Of a DNA stretch of 64,000 nt, positions 32,708 through 44,299 are shown in pieces (position 1 is the stretch's first letter; each line of letters starts with the position of its first letter). Under the pieces are notes generated by a model. That model was not told the origin of the DNA. It was given only the letters and a program-made list of their open reading frames with translations, and did no database searches. The translations under genes were made by a program, and so were the position numbers. Origin of the DNA: Apodospora peruviana (taxonomy: Eukaryota > Ascomycota > Sordariomycetes > Sordariales > Lasiosphaeriaceae); NCBI GenBank assembly GCA_033439685.1, contig JAUEDM010000001.1:62001-126000 (forward strand), written 5' to 3'.

Positions 32708-33076
32708 CTACCTGGGAAATGTGAAGAAGGGATTAGGTACACACCTTTGAATGGTATATTCCCATGATTCCAAAAGGATATGATCCGTCTGTTCGGCAGA
32801 GTTGCCTCTTTGTTCTTGCGATACGACAAATGGTGTATCTTGGGGTTCCTCGGTTCGATGACGCATGGCACGAAGTTGTTGGTATGCGAGGTACAGGGCC
32901 GCCAACGCCACAAGTGAAGCAACCAGACCAAAAATGATGGTCTGAAGCGTGCTTGCGGTTGGGGATGTCCATGCTGGAGAAGATTCGGCAGTAGAGTTTG
33001 ACGTGCTTGCATTGTTGGAGAGGTTGGGTCGACTATCTTCGCGAGAGCTGACTGGACTTGGACTTGAAATAATCAT
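32708..33076 (-). CDS. Small single-pass membrane protein
   Basis: Single-exon ORF of 122 residues. A Ser/Asn/Thr-rich N-terminal part (NNASTSNSTAESS, several glycosylation sites) precedes one strong membrane helix, TLQTIIFGLVASLVALAALY, continuing LAYQQLRAMRHR. The tail is short and polar. The basic residues after the helix favour an outside-in topology by the positive-inside rule. The pattern TLQTIIFG...YQQLRAM recalls small fungal proteins of unknown function. No function can be given. A GT-AG pair near the C-terminus is too close (33 nt) to be a normal intron, so the unspliced end is kept. Confidence 0.62.
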   Translation of the reverse strand: MIISSPSPVSSREDSRPNLSNNASTSNSTAESSPAWTSPTASTLQTIIFGLVASLVALAALYLAYQQLRAMRHRTEEPQDTPFVVSQEQRGNSAEQTDHILLESWEYTIQRCVPNPFFTFPR

Positions 33077-33839
33077 TTTAGTTAAGACATTTTTCTACGC
33101 ATGCCAGACAAAAGTTGGAGTCTTCTGTGGTTGGGGAAGCTCATGTTTTGGGCATTTATCTTGGTCTTGAAGACTGATACTTGAGGGCAGGTACCAAGGC
33201 TTTGTTGAGATATTCAATGTGTCGTACCTTACGGATCCGTACATTTCTCTGTTTCTCATACACTGACACTAATCCGAGCTGGCAAGCGGCGCGTCGCACC
33301 TCTCATCGGCAGGACGGACGATCCAAAGCGCCGTAGGAACCGCAGCAAGCTCGGTGAGTTGCGGCCCTACAACAGATGGGGTAGCTCGGCGGCAGCCTGG
33401 CAATCTGGCATGATATGCATGCCTCGGACTCGCCTCGGACTTGGAAACCGGACGTCTCGCACTCAGTATCTCTGCCCGCACTGGCTGGGCTGATTCCTTC
33501 AACGGCGTAATGTGAGCGATGCGACGAGTCTGCCATTGGTCAATGAAGCCCTATAACACCTCAACCAATCCGGTGCAACCACACACCCCTTTTCGTCATA
33601 TTCTTCGGACTTGCATCGCAGCTTTTATCGCACATCGTAAGGGTACCAAGGACTTACTTATGATCGCGGCGTCCTTCTTCAACCACTTCCAGCTATTTAG
33701 GCCGGCTTGGAGCCCAGCCTTGACATAATTCCTCTCAAAAGCACCTACATACGTCCCGTGCTATAGAATTTGCCGCGAAGACTACATCTAGAGCCTTCTA
33801 TTCCCGAGTCGACTGACAATCGACCAAAACCCCTTCGAC
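33077..33839. other. Divergent intergenic region
   Basis: Between the small membrane protein gene and the Zn2Cys6-ankyrin gene. Several short ORFs overlap on both strands but none has supporting motifs. No repeat seen. Confidence 0.5.
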
Positions 33840-36090
33840 ATGGACGCTCCAATACTTCAGAGGAAGCGAAAGCCCAGGGGCAAGCTATCTCAGCTGAAGT
33901 GTGCCTGTTGCCGGAGGGACAAGCAAAAGGTAATGATCCAATCTAACATATTCACTCCCTTGCACCTGTTCTTTAGCCAGGTATGGCTTCGTTATTCTTC
34001 AGCTCGACGTTGTTGATAAATTTGACGGTAATACTAACTTAAGTGCCACGGCTATTCAACACAGTGCGAGCCTGAGAATAGACAATGGCCACAGAAATGT
34101 TACCGTTGTGAATACAAAGGCTTCGATTGTTCCTCAAGCACCAGGGCGCGCAAGAGAAAGGTACCGATACAAAGGTTTCATGCTGCGACAACTCGTCTAG
34201 GTCATGATGAACCACGAACTACCCCAGAGGGCGCTCCGACCAGGAGTATGGATCTGGAGAGAGCCTTAGTCACGTCCGCCTCGGATCATGATTCCGAGCC
34301 TTTTAGTTCAGATGAAGGGTACGGCACGCAGGGAGGCGACGAGCCACCTCTAGCTCTCAACCAGATGTAAGTCTCCTGACCTAAATCCCTCCATATCAAG
34401 CACCGTTTGTCAATATTCAGTTCCTATTCCTCCATACGTAAATAGCTGACAAAGCTGGGTGATGGATAGGATTAACGCCATCAGTGTGTTCAAGATACTA
34501 CAAGAAGCTGTCTTGAAGGTGTCGGTCCAGAAAATCGAGCTACAGACTATCTTCCCGGGCTTCCTCCCCGAGGATTCTTTCGAGTCCTGCTACTTCGATA
34601 TTTATGTGGCCGAGTTCGAGTTTTACCTTCTCGACGCCGTCTCCACCAGAATGAAAACACTCTCGCGAGAAAACTCTCACTCTGCTTTATTAGAAAAACT
34701 CGTATTAGAGCAGGCAATCTGCATTCTTGCTGGATCTCCGTCTGGGAATGACCTTGTTCCTGGTGCTAGTATTGCTGGATCCTCCAAAGACGTTGTTTCT
34801 ACGATCAGGCCGCAACGTCTCAACCACCCGATTGTCAGACAAACTGTCAATAACCTGGTCGCTGAAGACAGACTGGGACCGGCTTTACTCTTGCATGAGA
34901 GGTACCTTACAACGCATGACCTGGAAAGATCCTTGTATTTGCAGGCTGGATACGCGAGGATCGTTGCAGAGCTGCCTCCGGCCCTCACATCCCGCCTCCC
35001 ACCGACAGTTCGACGCAATCCGGTACTCTTCGATGACAACTCGCCAATGCTGGAGTCCCCTGAAGCTACTCTCCACTATCGCGACTCTCTCGGGGGCTAT
35101 CCGGTCCTCAAATGTCTCGGTCAAGGCAGATATGATTCCAGGCTTCCTCGCTTCTCGGACGAGCGTAGGAAAATGATCAAAACCATGGTTACCAAGACCT
35201 GGTATGAAGCAAATAATCCTAAGGATGTCTGGGGTCAGAGCGCCATCCATCATGCGGCCAGGTATAATCTCCCAGACCTTGTCGAGGCTTTGCTGGATGC
35301 GGGCGTGGACCCAAGCACCCGGACACATTTGGACAGCACACCCCTGCACTATGCAGCTGCCCTGGGACATACCGAGATATGTACGATTCTGATCTCTCGC
35401 GGTGCTCCAGTAGTAATTTACGACTGTCAGGGATGCACACCCGTCGACTATGCTGCAAAGAACGGCCACCAGGAAATCATCCGCCTCCTTTTGGATCGCC
35501 AACCTACCCGGGTCGTCACGCCTCTCGTCAACTCCACGCCGGAGAGTATGGGCGGTAACACCCCATTGATGTCAGCCCTCGCATCTGGGTCATCACCGAC
35601 CTGCTACAAGGAGCTGCTTCGCTTCTCGCTGCGTCTGTCGTTGGCGATCACCTACGTCAACAAGGCGGGCCAAACGGCGCTGCACATGGCCGCGGAACAA
35701 GGGATCCTCGAAGCAGTTACGGCCATCGTGTCTGCGTCCCCGGCCACCGTCAACCACCAAGACCGGTGGGGAAGAACGGCTCTCTGCCTCGCAGCTGGCT
35801 TCTTCAAAGACCCTTCGCTGTCGACAGCCATGGTGCAGGAATTGCTGGCACGCACTCTCATCATTCGGCTTGACACCGTGGATGTCAACGGATTGTCAGC
35901 CTTGCACTATGCCGCCCGTGCCGGAAATACTGATACGTGCGGGCAGCTCTTGTTCGAGTTCAACACGAACTTGAGTAAAAGGCCGGTGGTGGCGCAAAGA
36001 TGCAAGATCAAGGGTTTTCTTCCTTCGGAGTACGCCGCGCAGAATCAACACGACGAACTTGCCACGTTCCTGAGAGCGCACGAGGTGTAA
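33840..36090 (+). CDS. Zn2Cys6 zinc cluster fused to ankyrin repeats
   Basis: Predicted 670-residue protein joining a DNA-binding zinc cluster to an ankyrin array. Exons: 33840-33929, 34065-34366 and 34470-36090. The cluster is basic-flanked (RKRKPRGKLSQLK) and reads CACCRRDKQK/CEPENRQWPQKCYRCEYKGFDC in two exons; cysteines 21, 24, 31, 42, 45 and 52 give C-x2-C-x6-C-x10-C-x2-C-x6-C. Next comes a basic RARKRK, an acidic linker and an unrecognised helical region (INAISVFKILQEAV...). Ankyrin repeats start near residue 390: SAIHHAARYNLPDLVEALLD, TPLHYAAALGHTEICTILIS, TPVDYAAKNGHQEIIRLLL, TALHMAAEQGILEAV, SALHYAARAGNTDTC. The two halves are in one frame through two canonical introns, so this is a real fusion unless two adjacent genes were mis-joined. 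An alternative acceptor at 34043 would add seven residues and widen the cluster loop. Confidence 0.85.
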
Positions 36091-37336
36091 TTCGTCACGT
36101 ATGTTATCCAGGCACTTCAGCAAACACAGATGAGCAGGTCCCCACACTAACAACTTGTTTTGCTAAAGCCAAGCACAGCCAAGAGAAACGTGCTCGACAA
36201 AGCGCCACCACATGCTGGATTTTCCCCCTTCACAATGGTATAACCAGTGCTTGTTAGGTCGGTCGCCGGTCTGGTAGGAGATGGTGCTACCTGGGGAGCT
36301 TCTCTATCCAAGCCGGAGGCGAGCTGAGCTTGGTATTTTCCCCTGTAGCATGGGTCGAGTGTGGAGGCACTGTGTTGGATGAGATTCAGCTTCCAGGAAG
36401 GGTTCGACCTGTCTGCACCTTGCTCATACTGCTTCTCTGCAGGCAGATTTGCCACAACATGTTCCTCTCGCTAATGTTGCGAGCAAACAGCTCCAAGCTG
36501 AACAATACTAGGATGACCACGGCACAGATTACAGGGGACAAACTCAACATGCCTCAAACATCATACCTAAGACTACTAACCGCATCTACCACCCTTCCTC
36601 CACGCATTCACACTCCTCGCCAGTTGGGCCCGGCTAGACCATCGAAACACTAACCCCCAAACCGTAAATGCATGCCACTCACCTCCCTGACCATCTCTGG
36701 CGCCAAAAAAGAGTCCAGTGGTACGGGAAACCCTCGTCGTCATGATCGCTTACCTCGTACACTTTTTCCCAGAAGTTCCCCTGCAGCCAAGGCCAGAATC
36801 CCTTCAGGGAACCCTCAACCAACAGTCTAGACCGAAACTATTTCCTCCTATGCTGCAGCCACCATAACCCTCTCAAGACATGTGTCACTTATCTCTGTCA
36901 GCGCCAACCTTTCGTACCCGGAACTGTGGGAGACCGAGTGTTTGGGCTCACGCTCTTGGCATTGAGGCGTCTGGTGGCGGTCTCGCTGACCTCTCATGGC
37001 TCTTGCAGACCCCATATGCCAAGTGCCCAGCCAGAATACCAAGGCCTTTTTAACGTGTTGACGACAATTGCGTGCTCGAACTGGAGCATTTCATCATGTT
37101 GCCCAGAAAATGGGACTTTTCCTCCTGTCCTTGCCAACATGAGTGGGTAGCCTTGGCGATTTGGGGAGACGGGGGTTTATAAGGTGGCAGCTGGTCTGAG
37201 AAGAATGTAAGTGGATATGTGCAGTGTGTGTCTGCTCGACCTTTTGGGACCGATATAAATAACCCCCTGCTGGCCACTCGACGGACATACATCTGAACAA
37301 ACACAGGCTCAAAGCTATTGCGTCAGATACGCAACC
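36091..37336. other. Intergenic region with MFS promoter
   Basis: Long spacer; ORFs at 36330-36653 and 36926-37150 have no recognisable motif. The right end holds a TATA element at 37253-37260 for the permease gene. Confidence 0.5.
37253..37260 (+). promoter_or_regulatory. TATA box of the Dal5-type permease gene
   Basis: TATAAATA about 77 nt before the start codon. Confidence 0.55.
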
Positions 37337-39112
37337 ATGTCCACCGACATCAAGTATGCGAATCCGGTCCAATACCCGGTCCCGACAGAGGACGAAGAGG
37401 CCCTAAACTTGCAAGTTGACTGGACCAAGGAGGAGGAGGCAAAAGCAAAGCGGAAGTAAGATCATCGTACCTATCGGTAGACTCGCCGAGGACCCTACCC
37501 ACCTGACCCACCCGTGAGACTAACTCCGTTTGCGTCTGTCCAGACTAGATCTCATCATCATGCCCCTGTTGACATTAGGTTTCTTCTGCCTGCAGCTCGA
37601 CAGGGGCAACATCTCCAACGCCATAACCGACAAATTCATGGAAAACATCCACATAACCCAAAACGAGTTCAACGTCGGCCAGCAGATGTTGTCTCTCGGA
37701 ATCGTCCTCTTCGAGATCCCATCCAACATGATCCTCTACCGCGTCGGACCAGGGAAATGGCTGACCCTCCAGCTCTTTCTGTTTGGCATAGTCAGCACCT
37801 TCCAGGCCTGGCAGACAGGCTACTCATCTTTCATGGCCACCCGCTTCTTACTTGGTATGACCGAGTCGGGCTTCATCCCCGGCGGGCTCTGGACGCTGTC
37901 GACGTGGTACACGCGCCGCGAGACGGCCAAACGGGTCATGTTTTTTTATTTCGGCAACCAGTTCGGCCAGGCTTCCTCGAAACTTCTGGCGTACGGCATC
38001 CTGCACATGCGCGGCGTTGGTGGGAAAGCAGGCTGGTTCTGGCTGTTTACCCTCATGGGCGCGTTTACCATCCTCTGCGGGTTTGTGCTGGGGTTTCTGC
38101 TGCCGGACTCGTTCAGAAACCCGTGCAGTACGTTCTTGCCTGGCAAGAAGCTGTTTACCGATCGCGAGCTGCATATTCTTCAGACTCGTGTGTTGTTGGA
38201 TGAGCCTGCCAAGGGCAAGAAGAAGAGGAAGATTGGGCTGGTTGCTTTCAAGAGGACTGTAAGAGCTGTTCTTTCCATTCTCCTCTGTTGACATTGGCTT
38301 ACAGTAAGTAGTTCTCCAACTGGCGCCTCTGGCTGCATGGATTCATTACCCTCTGCAACAATGGACCCCAGCGTGCCTTTGACACCTACGCCCCGTCCAT
38401 CGTTACCGGTTTCGAGTTCGGTGCCCTCACCAGCAACGCCATGGCGTCCGTGGGTCTCTTTCTGCAGCTGCCGGTGTCGTTCGCATTCAGTTATGTCTCG
38501 GATCATTTGTAAGTCGTTTCCCCACCAGAATGCTCATCAAAAGAGGCTGATTGAAGATAGCAACCTCCGTGGCGAGACCGTTATAGCCGGCCTAGGCTGC
38601 CATCTACTCGGCTACATCTTCAACCGCTCCTTCGCCACGCTCGGGAGCAACCTCAAGGGCGTCAAGTACTTTGGTGTGGTCTGGACGCAGACCTTTGGCA
38701 CGTTTTCGCATCCGCTCAACATCACATGGATGTCACTCGCGTGCGAAGACTCTGAAGTTCGCGCGCTTGCTATGGCCATGTATGTTTCTCACTCTACCCT
38801 CCTTGGTCAAGCCATCCTGCTAACTTGTGAAGGGTCATCATGGGCGCAAATATCGCCGGCATCTATGGCGCGCAGATTTTCAGGTCGGAGGACAAGCCGC
38901 TCTACCTGCGCGGGTTCACCATCAACCTCGCGGTGCTCTCAACCGCGTTGCTGCTTGCCATCGGCAGGCTTATTGACGATGTCATCCGCCGTCGCCGCAA
39001 CAAGGCTGTTCAGCTTGCTAACGAGTCTGGAAGTGACGGCGTGGTTGGGGAGAAACAAATCGTGACGCAGACCATTGCGGTCGATAGGGATCTCAAACTT
39101 GCGGCTCGCTAG
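37337..39112 (+). CDS. MFS anion:cation symporter, Dal5/allantoate permease family
   Basis: Plasma-membrane permease of about 509 residues. Exons: 37337-37455, 37544-38258, 38312-38508, 38561-38779 and 38833-39112 (introns 88, 53, 52 and 53 nt). Typical features are RKLDLIIMPLL...LQLDRGNISNA at helix 1, SLGIVLFEIPSNMILYRVGP, the signature GMTESGFIPGGLWTLSTWY/TRRETAKR, FSNWRLWLHGFITLCNNGPQRAFDTYAPSI broken across exon 3, GETVIAGLGCHLLGYIFNR, FGVVWTQTFGTFSHPLNITW and VIMGANIAGIYGAQIFR. Members transport allantoate, ureidosuccinate, vitamins such as nicotinate or pantothenate, or dipeptides, coupled to protons; the substrate cannot be told from sequence alone. Confidence 0.93.
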
Positions 39113-40144
39113 AATACCCAACAGATGGATTATTGGGATGCAGTATTGGTAGTTCTAGTGGTAGTTCGGTTATTTATGTGATGAAATGACGTTCTTTGCT
39201 GGCAGATGAAAAATCCTCAAGACACAGCACGTGTTACTCCATACAATGCCAACCGAAGTGTGCAGGGTGTAACTCGGTCCATCTCCATGCAGTACCACAT
39301 GGTCAGACTAGTCTGGCAAGTTCCATGTCATCAAGATAGATGGATGCACTGATGACATTTGAACTTTTGACCAACGGCCGTAGTGACGACAGAGATACAG
39401 CACTAGCGAGTCAAGCTTGCGTTTGCATTTACAAAGTCCACGTATTTAATCTTCCACCCGTTTTCTCCGCATGTGCCGATGCCAATGGGTCGATGTGGGA
39501 CCGTGAACTGCTTGTCTCAAGTTCCCATCAAGCCAAACATGCGATTTTGTTGGTCTCGTGAAACCCAAATCTGTTGGATGCCAAACTTGGAATTTGGGAT
39601 ATCGGGCTGTTCACACCCGTGCGACGCGGGACAACAGCCCATTGGTTGGACCGCTGCACGCAAGAAGGTTTGGCTGCAGGGCGGGGAAAGAAGCTATTGC
39701 AACGTATGGAAAGTGCCAGAAATCAGCAGATGGTGCAGATAATCATCGTCCCATTCCCCCTTTATCTGGTCCCCCTCTGGTGGGTCGATTCCGGGCCAGG
39801 CCGACCATCACATCGTTCCGGCACTGCATATCATCGAACATAATAAACCTTAATTATCAAGAGGAAGACATCTATAAATCCGATGGGTTGATCACTTTTT
39901 TTCGGTCTTGGGTGTTCAAGATCAGATTTGACGATACCATTACCATACATATTCTGCCAGCCCATCGATACCTGAAGTGTTTTTTGGCGAACCACTTCAA
40001 CCTCCTACGTACCTGCTCAGTAACCGTTCTGCCGCAGCAAGACGAGAGACAACTTTGTGAAGCCACCGATCCATTCAACCCTCCCCTGCCCGAGGACGGA
40101 AATATCCCAGAAAAGTCAACCACCTCTCCATATCCAACATCAAA
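39113..40144. other. Intergenic region and probable 5' leader of the endosulfine gene
   Basis: An ORF at 39558-40148 overlaps the endosulfine start but shows no motif. The region from about 39850 is AT-richer and may be leader or promoter. No repeat seen. Confidence 0.5.
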
Positions 40145-40627
40145 ATGAACTCCACACGCCCAAACATGGTAAACAACATGAACACCCTAGGAGCAGGAGT
40201 CGACATCAACGTACGCCCCTTTTCCCCCTTCCCCCATTTCCTTTCCCCCTCTTTCTTCTTCTTTTTTTTTTTTTTTTTTGTCCATGAAAACTAACCCCCC
40301 TCCCTCTGTTGTTTTCAGACCCTCCCCCCCCAAGACCAACGCCTCCTCCGCCTCTACGGCGGCCGTTTCCCATCCCAATCGCACCTCTTCGCAAAGAAAC
40401 ACCTCCACAAAGAACGCAAATACTTCGATTCGGGCGACTATGCGCTCTCCAAGGCGGGCAGGGGCGTCGACCCCCTGAGCGGGGGCATCGGTTCCCTTCA
40501 CCCTGTCCCGCAAAATATCCCGCATCCCCATCTTCACTTGCGGACGACGTCGTCTTCCTCCTCAACATCGTCGTCGCCTGCTTCCTCACCTGCCGGTTCA
40601 CCTAGTGATAGGAGCAAGTATATGTAG
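40145..40627 (+). CDS. Endosulfine/ARPP-19 family protein (Igo1-like)
   Basis: Small phosphoprotein of 124 residues. Exons 40145-40210 and 40319-40627; the 108-nt intron contains an 18-nt T run. The family core is unmistakable: RLLRLYGGRFPSQSHLFAKK, then the absolutely conserved KYFDSGDYALSKAG, with Ser60 in the FDSGDY motif as the expected phosphosite of a Greatwall/Rim15-type kinase. When phosphorylated, endosulfines bind and inhibit PP2A-B55, linking nutrient signalling to quiescence and mitotic entry. The rest of the tail is Ser-rich and disordered (SSSSSTSSSPASSPAGSPS). The ATG chosen begins the only in-frame exon that splices to the core; length fits the family. Confidence 0.95.
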
Positions 40628-41295
40628 TGGAGTGCTTTGGGGAGTTGAGAATGTTGTGAGAGATATGATGTATGCGTATGAGGTTTCGTAATGTATTATG
40701 ACCTGGTGGTTCATGCATGGGAGTTTGGCTTTGACGAGGTTGGCATTTGTTAGGATCCTGTTTTTTGGCGCTTCGGGGAACAGGGAGTCATGGATGGATG
40801 CTTCGGGATGCTGAGACTGAGCCTCAGGGGATTGGCAAGAACTGGGTTGGCAGGCAGAATGGCGTTTGACATTGCTAATTTTGGACTTCTAATTATCTTC
40901 TCCGTATGGTAGTTACACCTCGTAGTAATTGATGAGAATGTGACTGTTAGCAGACTTGCCATTGTGTGCAGTCATCCGTACCAGGCCTCGTTATTGATTC
41001 CTAAAGCTCCCTGATAGGCCAGAAAGTATTGCCAACCCCCATTATCCTCGGTGTATAAGTAGTACATATGCTTCCAACAAGTGAAGGTAATCCGACGCCT
41101 ACGTATTAACATAATAGCACAACTTCAAGCCTGAAGTGGCCCAGGGCAGCATGGTGTCCATTCCCCCAAAGCTCCAAAACGCCATCGCTCGCCATTATTT
41201 CAGGTCGATCGATTTCCCGGGTCCATCCATCCAGTCCATATATGTGAGGACAGCACGAGACGAAAAGAGAAACAGAGAGTAAAAAGAAGTAGCGG
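40628..41295. other. Convergent intergenic region
   Basis: 3' ends of the endosulfine gene and of the minus-strand regulator meet here. No gene, repeat or RNA recognised. Confidence 0.5.
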
Positions 41296-44200
41296 TCATG
41301 ACAGTTGAGCCGCATCCTCTTGCTTGACCATGTTCGCCTCGTGAAAGATTAAAAGCGGCCACTGGTCGGCCTGGGAGGTGGGCACCCCTATACCAACTCC
41401 CATTGCATCTCCTTGACCGACGCCGTCAACCATACCCCCATCGCCAGGTCGGCCACCTCCCAGCGTTAAGAGCGCGTTTGCGCTATAACGATCCTGTGTG
41501 TCGATAACAGCGGCCGTCCAGTCGTCCCATGTATTGCCGACCTGCGCCGGCGCAGCCAGCATCTGCTGAGCTTGAGCTTGCGTCGTCCGCCACTCCTCCC
41601 CGGCGACGTGCTGCGTGGCCTGCGATGCAAATGCGACGAGCGGGTTGGCCGCCGATCCGGCCTGTTCCACCGACGGCGGTGATACGGACGGCCCATACAC
41701 GGTATACGAGCTGGGATCGAATGTAGGCCCACCGGCCACCAACGAGTTGCCATTTGGAAGAGACGAATCGGTCGTGGCGTTTACGGCTTGGCCATTGTAG
41801 TCCAGCGGCGAATATGGTGTTGCCGAGCCGCCGAGGGCTGGGTCGTAGTACCCGTTGCCATTCATGGCCGTGCTGGCACCGCTTTTGCCGCTCGGGGTAT
41901 CCGAGCTGAGCGGTGTCGAGGTAATGTTTAGATGTGCTTTGGAATCGACAGGAGACATTTCCTGGTAGTGGGAGAAGGACGATGGCTGCTGCTGGATATG
42001 GTTTTGATCCGGCGTGCTGCTGACCTTACTACCCATGTCGCGCTGTATCCATTTAAGCGTTCGCTCGATGATGGTGCTGATCTCGTTTGCCAGTCCGGGC
42101 CCTGTGCCTGCTCGAAAGTTAGCAGAAGAAGAATATAGCACTAGAAAAAACTTACCAAGAAGCCGACCGATTTCTGCAATGATTTGCAACCACATTGTCA
42201 TATCCTCTCTCAGCGTGGCAAGGGCGGAAGCTGGGGTATCATGTCGCCGCTCCCAGTGGGCCACCAACGTTGAGAAGATGGCGGCAATATATACAGACAA
42301 CTGGTACCACGTCGTGTCGAGGCATTTCATCTTGTTGAGAGCCGTGACAACCTTGAGCAGTCTTTTCGCCGCTTCTTCGCATATCCTCGTGTTCTCGGCA
42401 ATTAAGCTAGCATCATTCGCCGCGCAGACGGACGGGTGCCTCAGACAGAGTGTGAACTCTATACTGATAGCCTGTGTATACAGAGCGAACATCTGCTCCG
42501 ACTGCTTGCAGGCGTCTAGCCTGAGTTCTTCTGGTAGATTGTCGACAATCTGCTGCATCCCAGCCTCGAGCTCGAGAACCACATCACGATACTTGTTGGG
42601 ATCTCGCCGTATGGCGTAGATGTTGGTATACATCTCCATGTAAAGAGGTACTGTTCTGAAGCCTATGAGCCCGACATGGTACTCACAGTGTCCGATCTTG
42701 GAGGGGTCCAAAATTCCATGTTCGCCGAGGTACTCATCGGGGATGGCGATGGGGAATTCCACATCAAAGTCCCCCACCGTGAGCTGCATCGGTCTTCCAA
42801 GACGGCCATTTAGGGTGACCAACACGCCGAGAATGGACCACCAGACCCGTTTCCGGATTTCGTTTTCTAGAGTGGTACCGCCACCGGGTATCTTGACTGC
42901 TTTGTGCACATTCATGTCCAAGGCCTTCATCATGGCGAACTGTGCGAGGTAAATTGAACATCCGGGCTTTGGGAACGCTCTGCTGTGTGCGACGAGCAGA
43001 GCAAAGGCTTGGATCGTCGCCAACGTTGGATCTATGGCAAGGTCGTAAAACTTGCTTAAGCTCCAATGGAAATGCTTATTCGAAAGTTCATTCAGTTTGT
43101 TGAACTTTTCGGGGTCCTCGCGATTTCTGATCCCATACTGGAAGTAGATTGTGGCAAAGACCATGTGAACAATTACCATCTCGGGGATCGAGGGTTTGAA
43201 GGATGGGTTATCGTAGATACGGGTTAACTGCGCGTCAGATTAGCCTGCGAGCAAAGCAACACATAGATGGCCGACATACTAGCTGAAGGAACGAGGGCTT
43301 GTGGAGGATGGGGAAGAAAGGCGACACCATGAGGAAGTACCACTCCGCGTAGGTAAGGGCATCGTGTCGTGATGGCAATTCGACGTTGTCCAAAGGAGGG
43401 TTCAGACGAAAGATTGTCTGCCAGGAAGATCCGACGGACTTGTTGTAACATGGCGTGCCAGGAAGTGTGTCTGTGGGTGGCTCGTCCATGTCGGCGGAAT
43501 CAAACGCCGCAATGTCAATAGTGGTACCCAGAACGGACAGCGTTGTTCCCTTGATGGAGCTCAGGGGAGCGCTATCTGCCGAGACACCGAGGTAGCTGTC
43601 AGTCGACCTGGATTCGAGAAGAGAGTATCGTGTGTACACGGAAAGGGGTGCAGGTTTCGGTTGGTGATTCTTGATCCACAGCGAGCCGACCTGCTCCCAG
43701 TGATCTTTGGCGGAGGCATCTTGGGCGAGTTGTCCCAGGTTGTTCACGGCGACTCCGGGTGGGTAGGCGGTGTTGTAGCCGGGGAACTGCCACGGCTTGA
43801 CCTCGATGCCATTATTCCCCAGTAGTTGCTCGAGCTCTCGCATATGTTGCAGCATCGCCGTCTTCTCGCGTTCCAGCTGCTGGACGTAGCCCCGGCGTTC
43901 GGTGCGCCCCGAGACACGGTCTGTGACGAAGCACTCGAGGTTCTGGTTGGTGCAGTGCGAGCACCCTTCGGGAAGCGCATCACATCGGATCTTGCGGACC
44001 TAAACAGACACGACAAAACAATGGGAAGTCAGCAACTGTTGAGGTGCACCAAAAGCAGTGGTGGACGCGACAGCTCCCAGACACCGGGCCAATTGGACAC
44101 ACACCTTGCATCGGTCGCAGGCCTGACCAGTTCGCGTGTAGCTTTGCAGCTTACTCTTGACGGCGTTGGAGAAGTCTTCGGGGCCCAGCATGGGGCCGCG

Positions 44201-44299
44201 GTCGAGTCGCGGGATCTTCAGCTTCGGATTCCCATTCCCATTCCCGGCGCCTTCAGTTGGGCTCTCGGCGACGCCCTCGCTGGCTCGCTTTGGAGGCAT
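41296..44299 (-). CDS. Large Zn2Cys6 transcription factor with fungal-specific TF domain
   Basis: Regulator of about 932 residues. Exons: 44299-44105, 43999-43280, 43227-42156 and 42107-41296. The zinc cluster is QACDRCK/VRKIRCDALPEGCSHC..., with cysteines 61, 64, 71, 78, 81 and 88. It is followed by VTDRVSGRTERRGYVQQLER and a coiled-coil (MLQHMRELEQLLGNNGIEV). The TF domain includes TYAEWYFLMVSPFFPILHKPSF, HSRAFPKPGCSIYLAQFAMM, RKRVWWSILGVLVTLNGRLGRP and VPLYMEMYTNIYAI. The C-terminus is Gly/Ser/Ala-rich and disordered. The linker VTDR-x-GRTERRGY is shared with a group that, from memory, includes cellulase regulator ACE3-type proteins; this is not secure enough for a symbol. The last intron (42108-42155) is 48 nt, a multiple of three without a stop. 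Confidence 0.92.

Noticed and set aside
37514..38203. 229-residue ORF overlapping the permease
   Set aside because: Out-of-frame shadow of the second permease exon, rich in Arg, His and Pro.
42630..42690. Possible ultra-short intron (24-31 nt) after a GTGAGT word in the large regulator
   Set aside because: Below the usual minimum intron size. The unspliced reading CEYHVGLIGFRTVPLYMEMY is coherent coding sequence.
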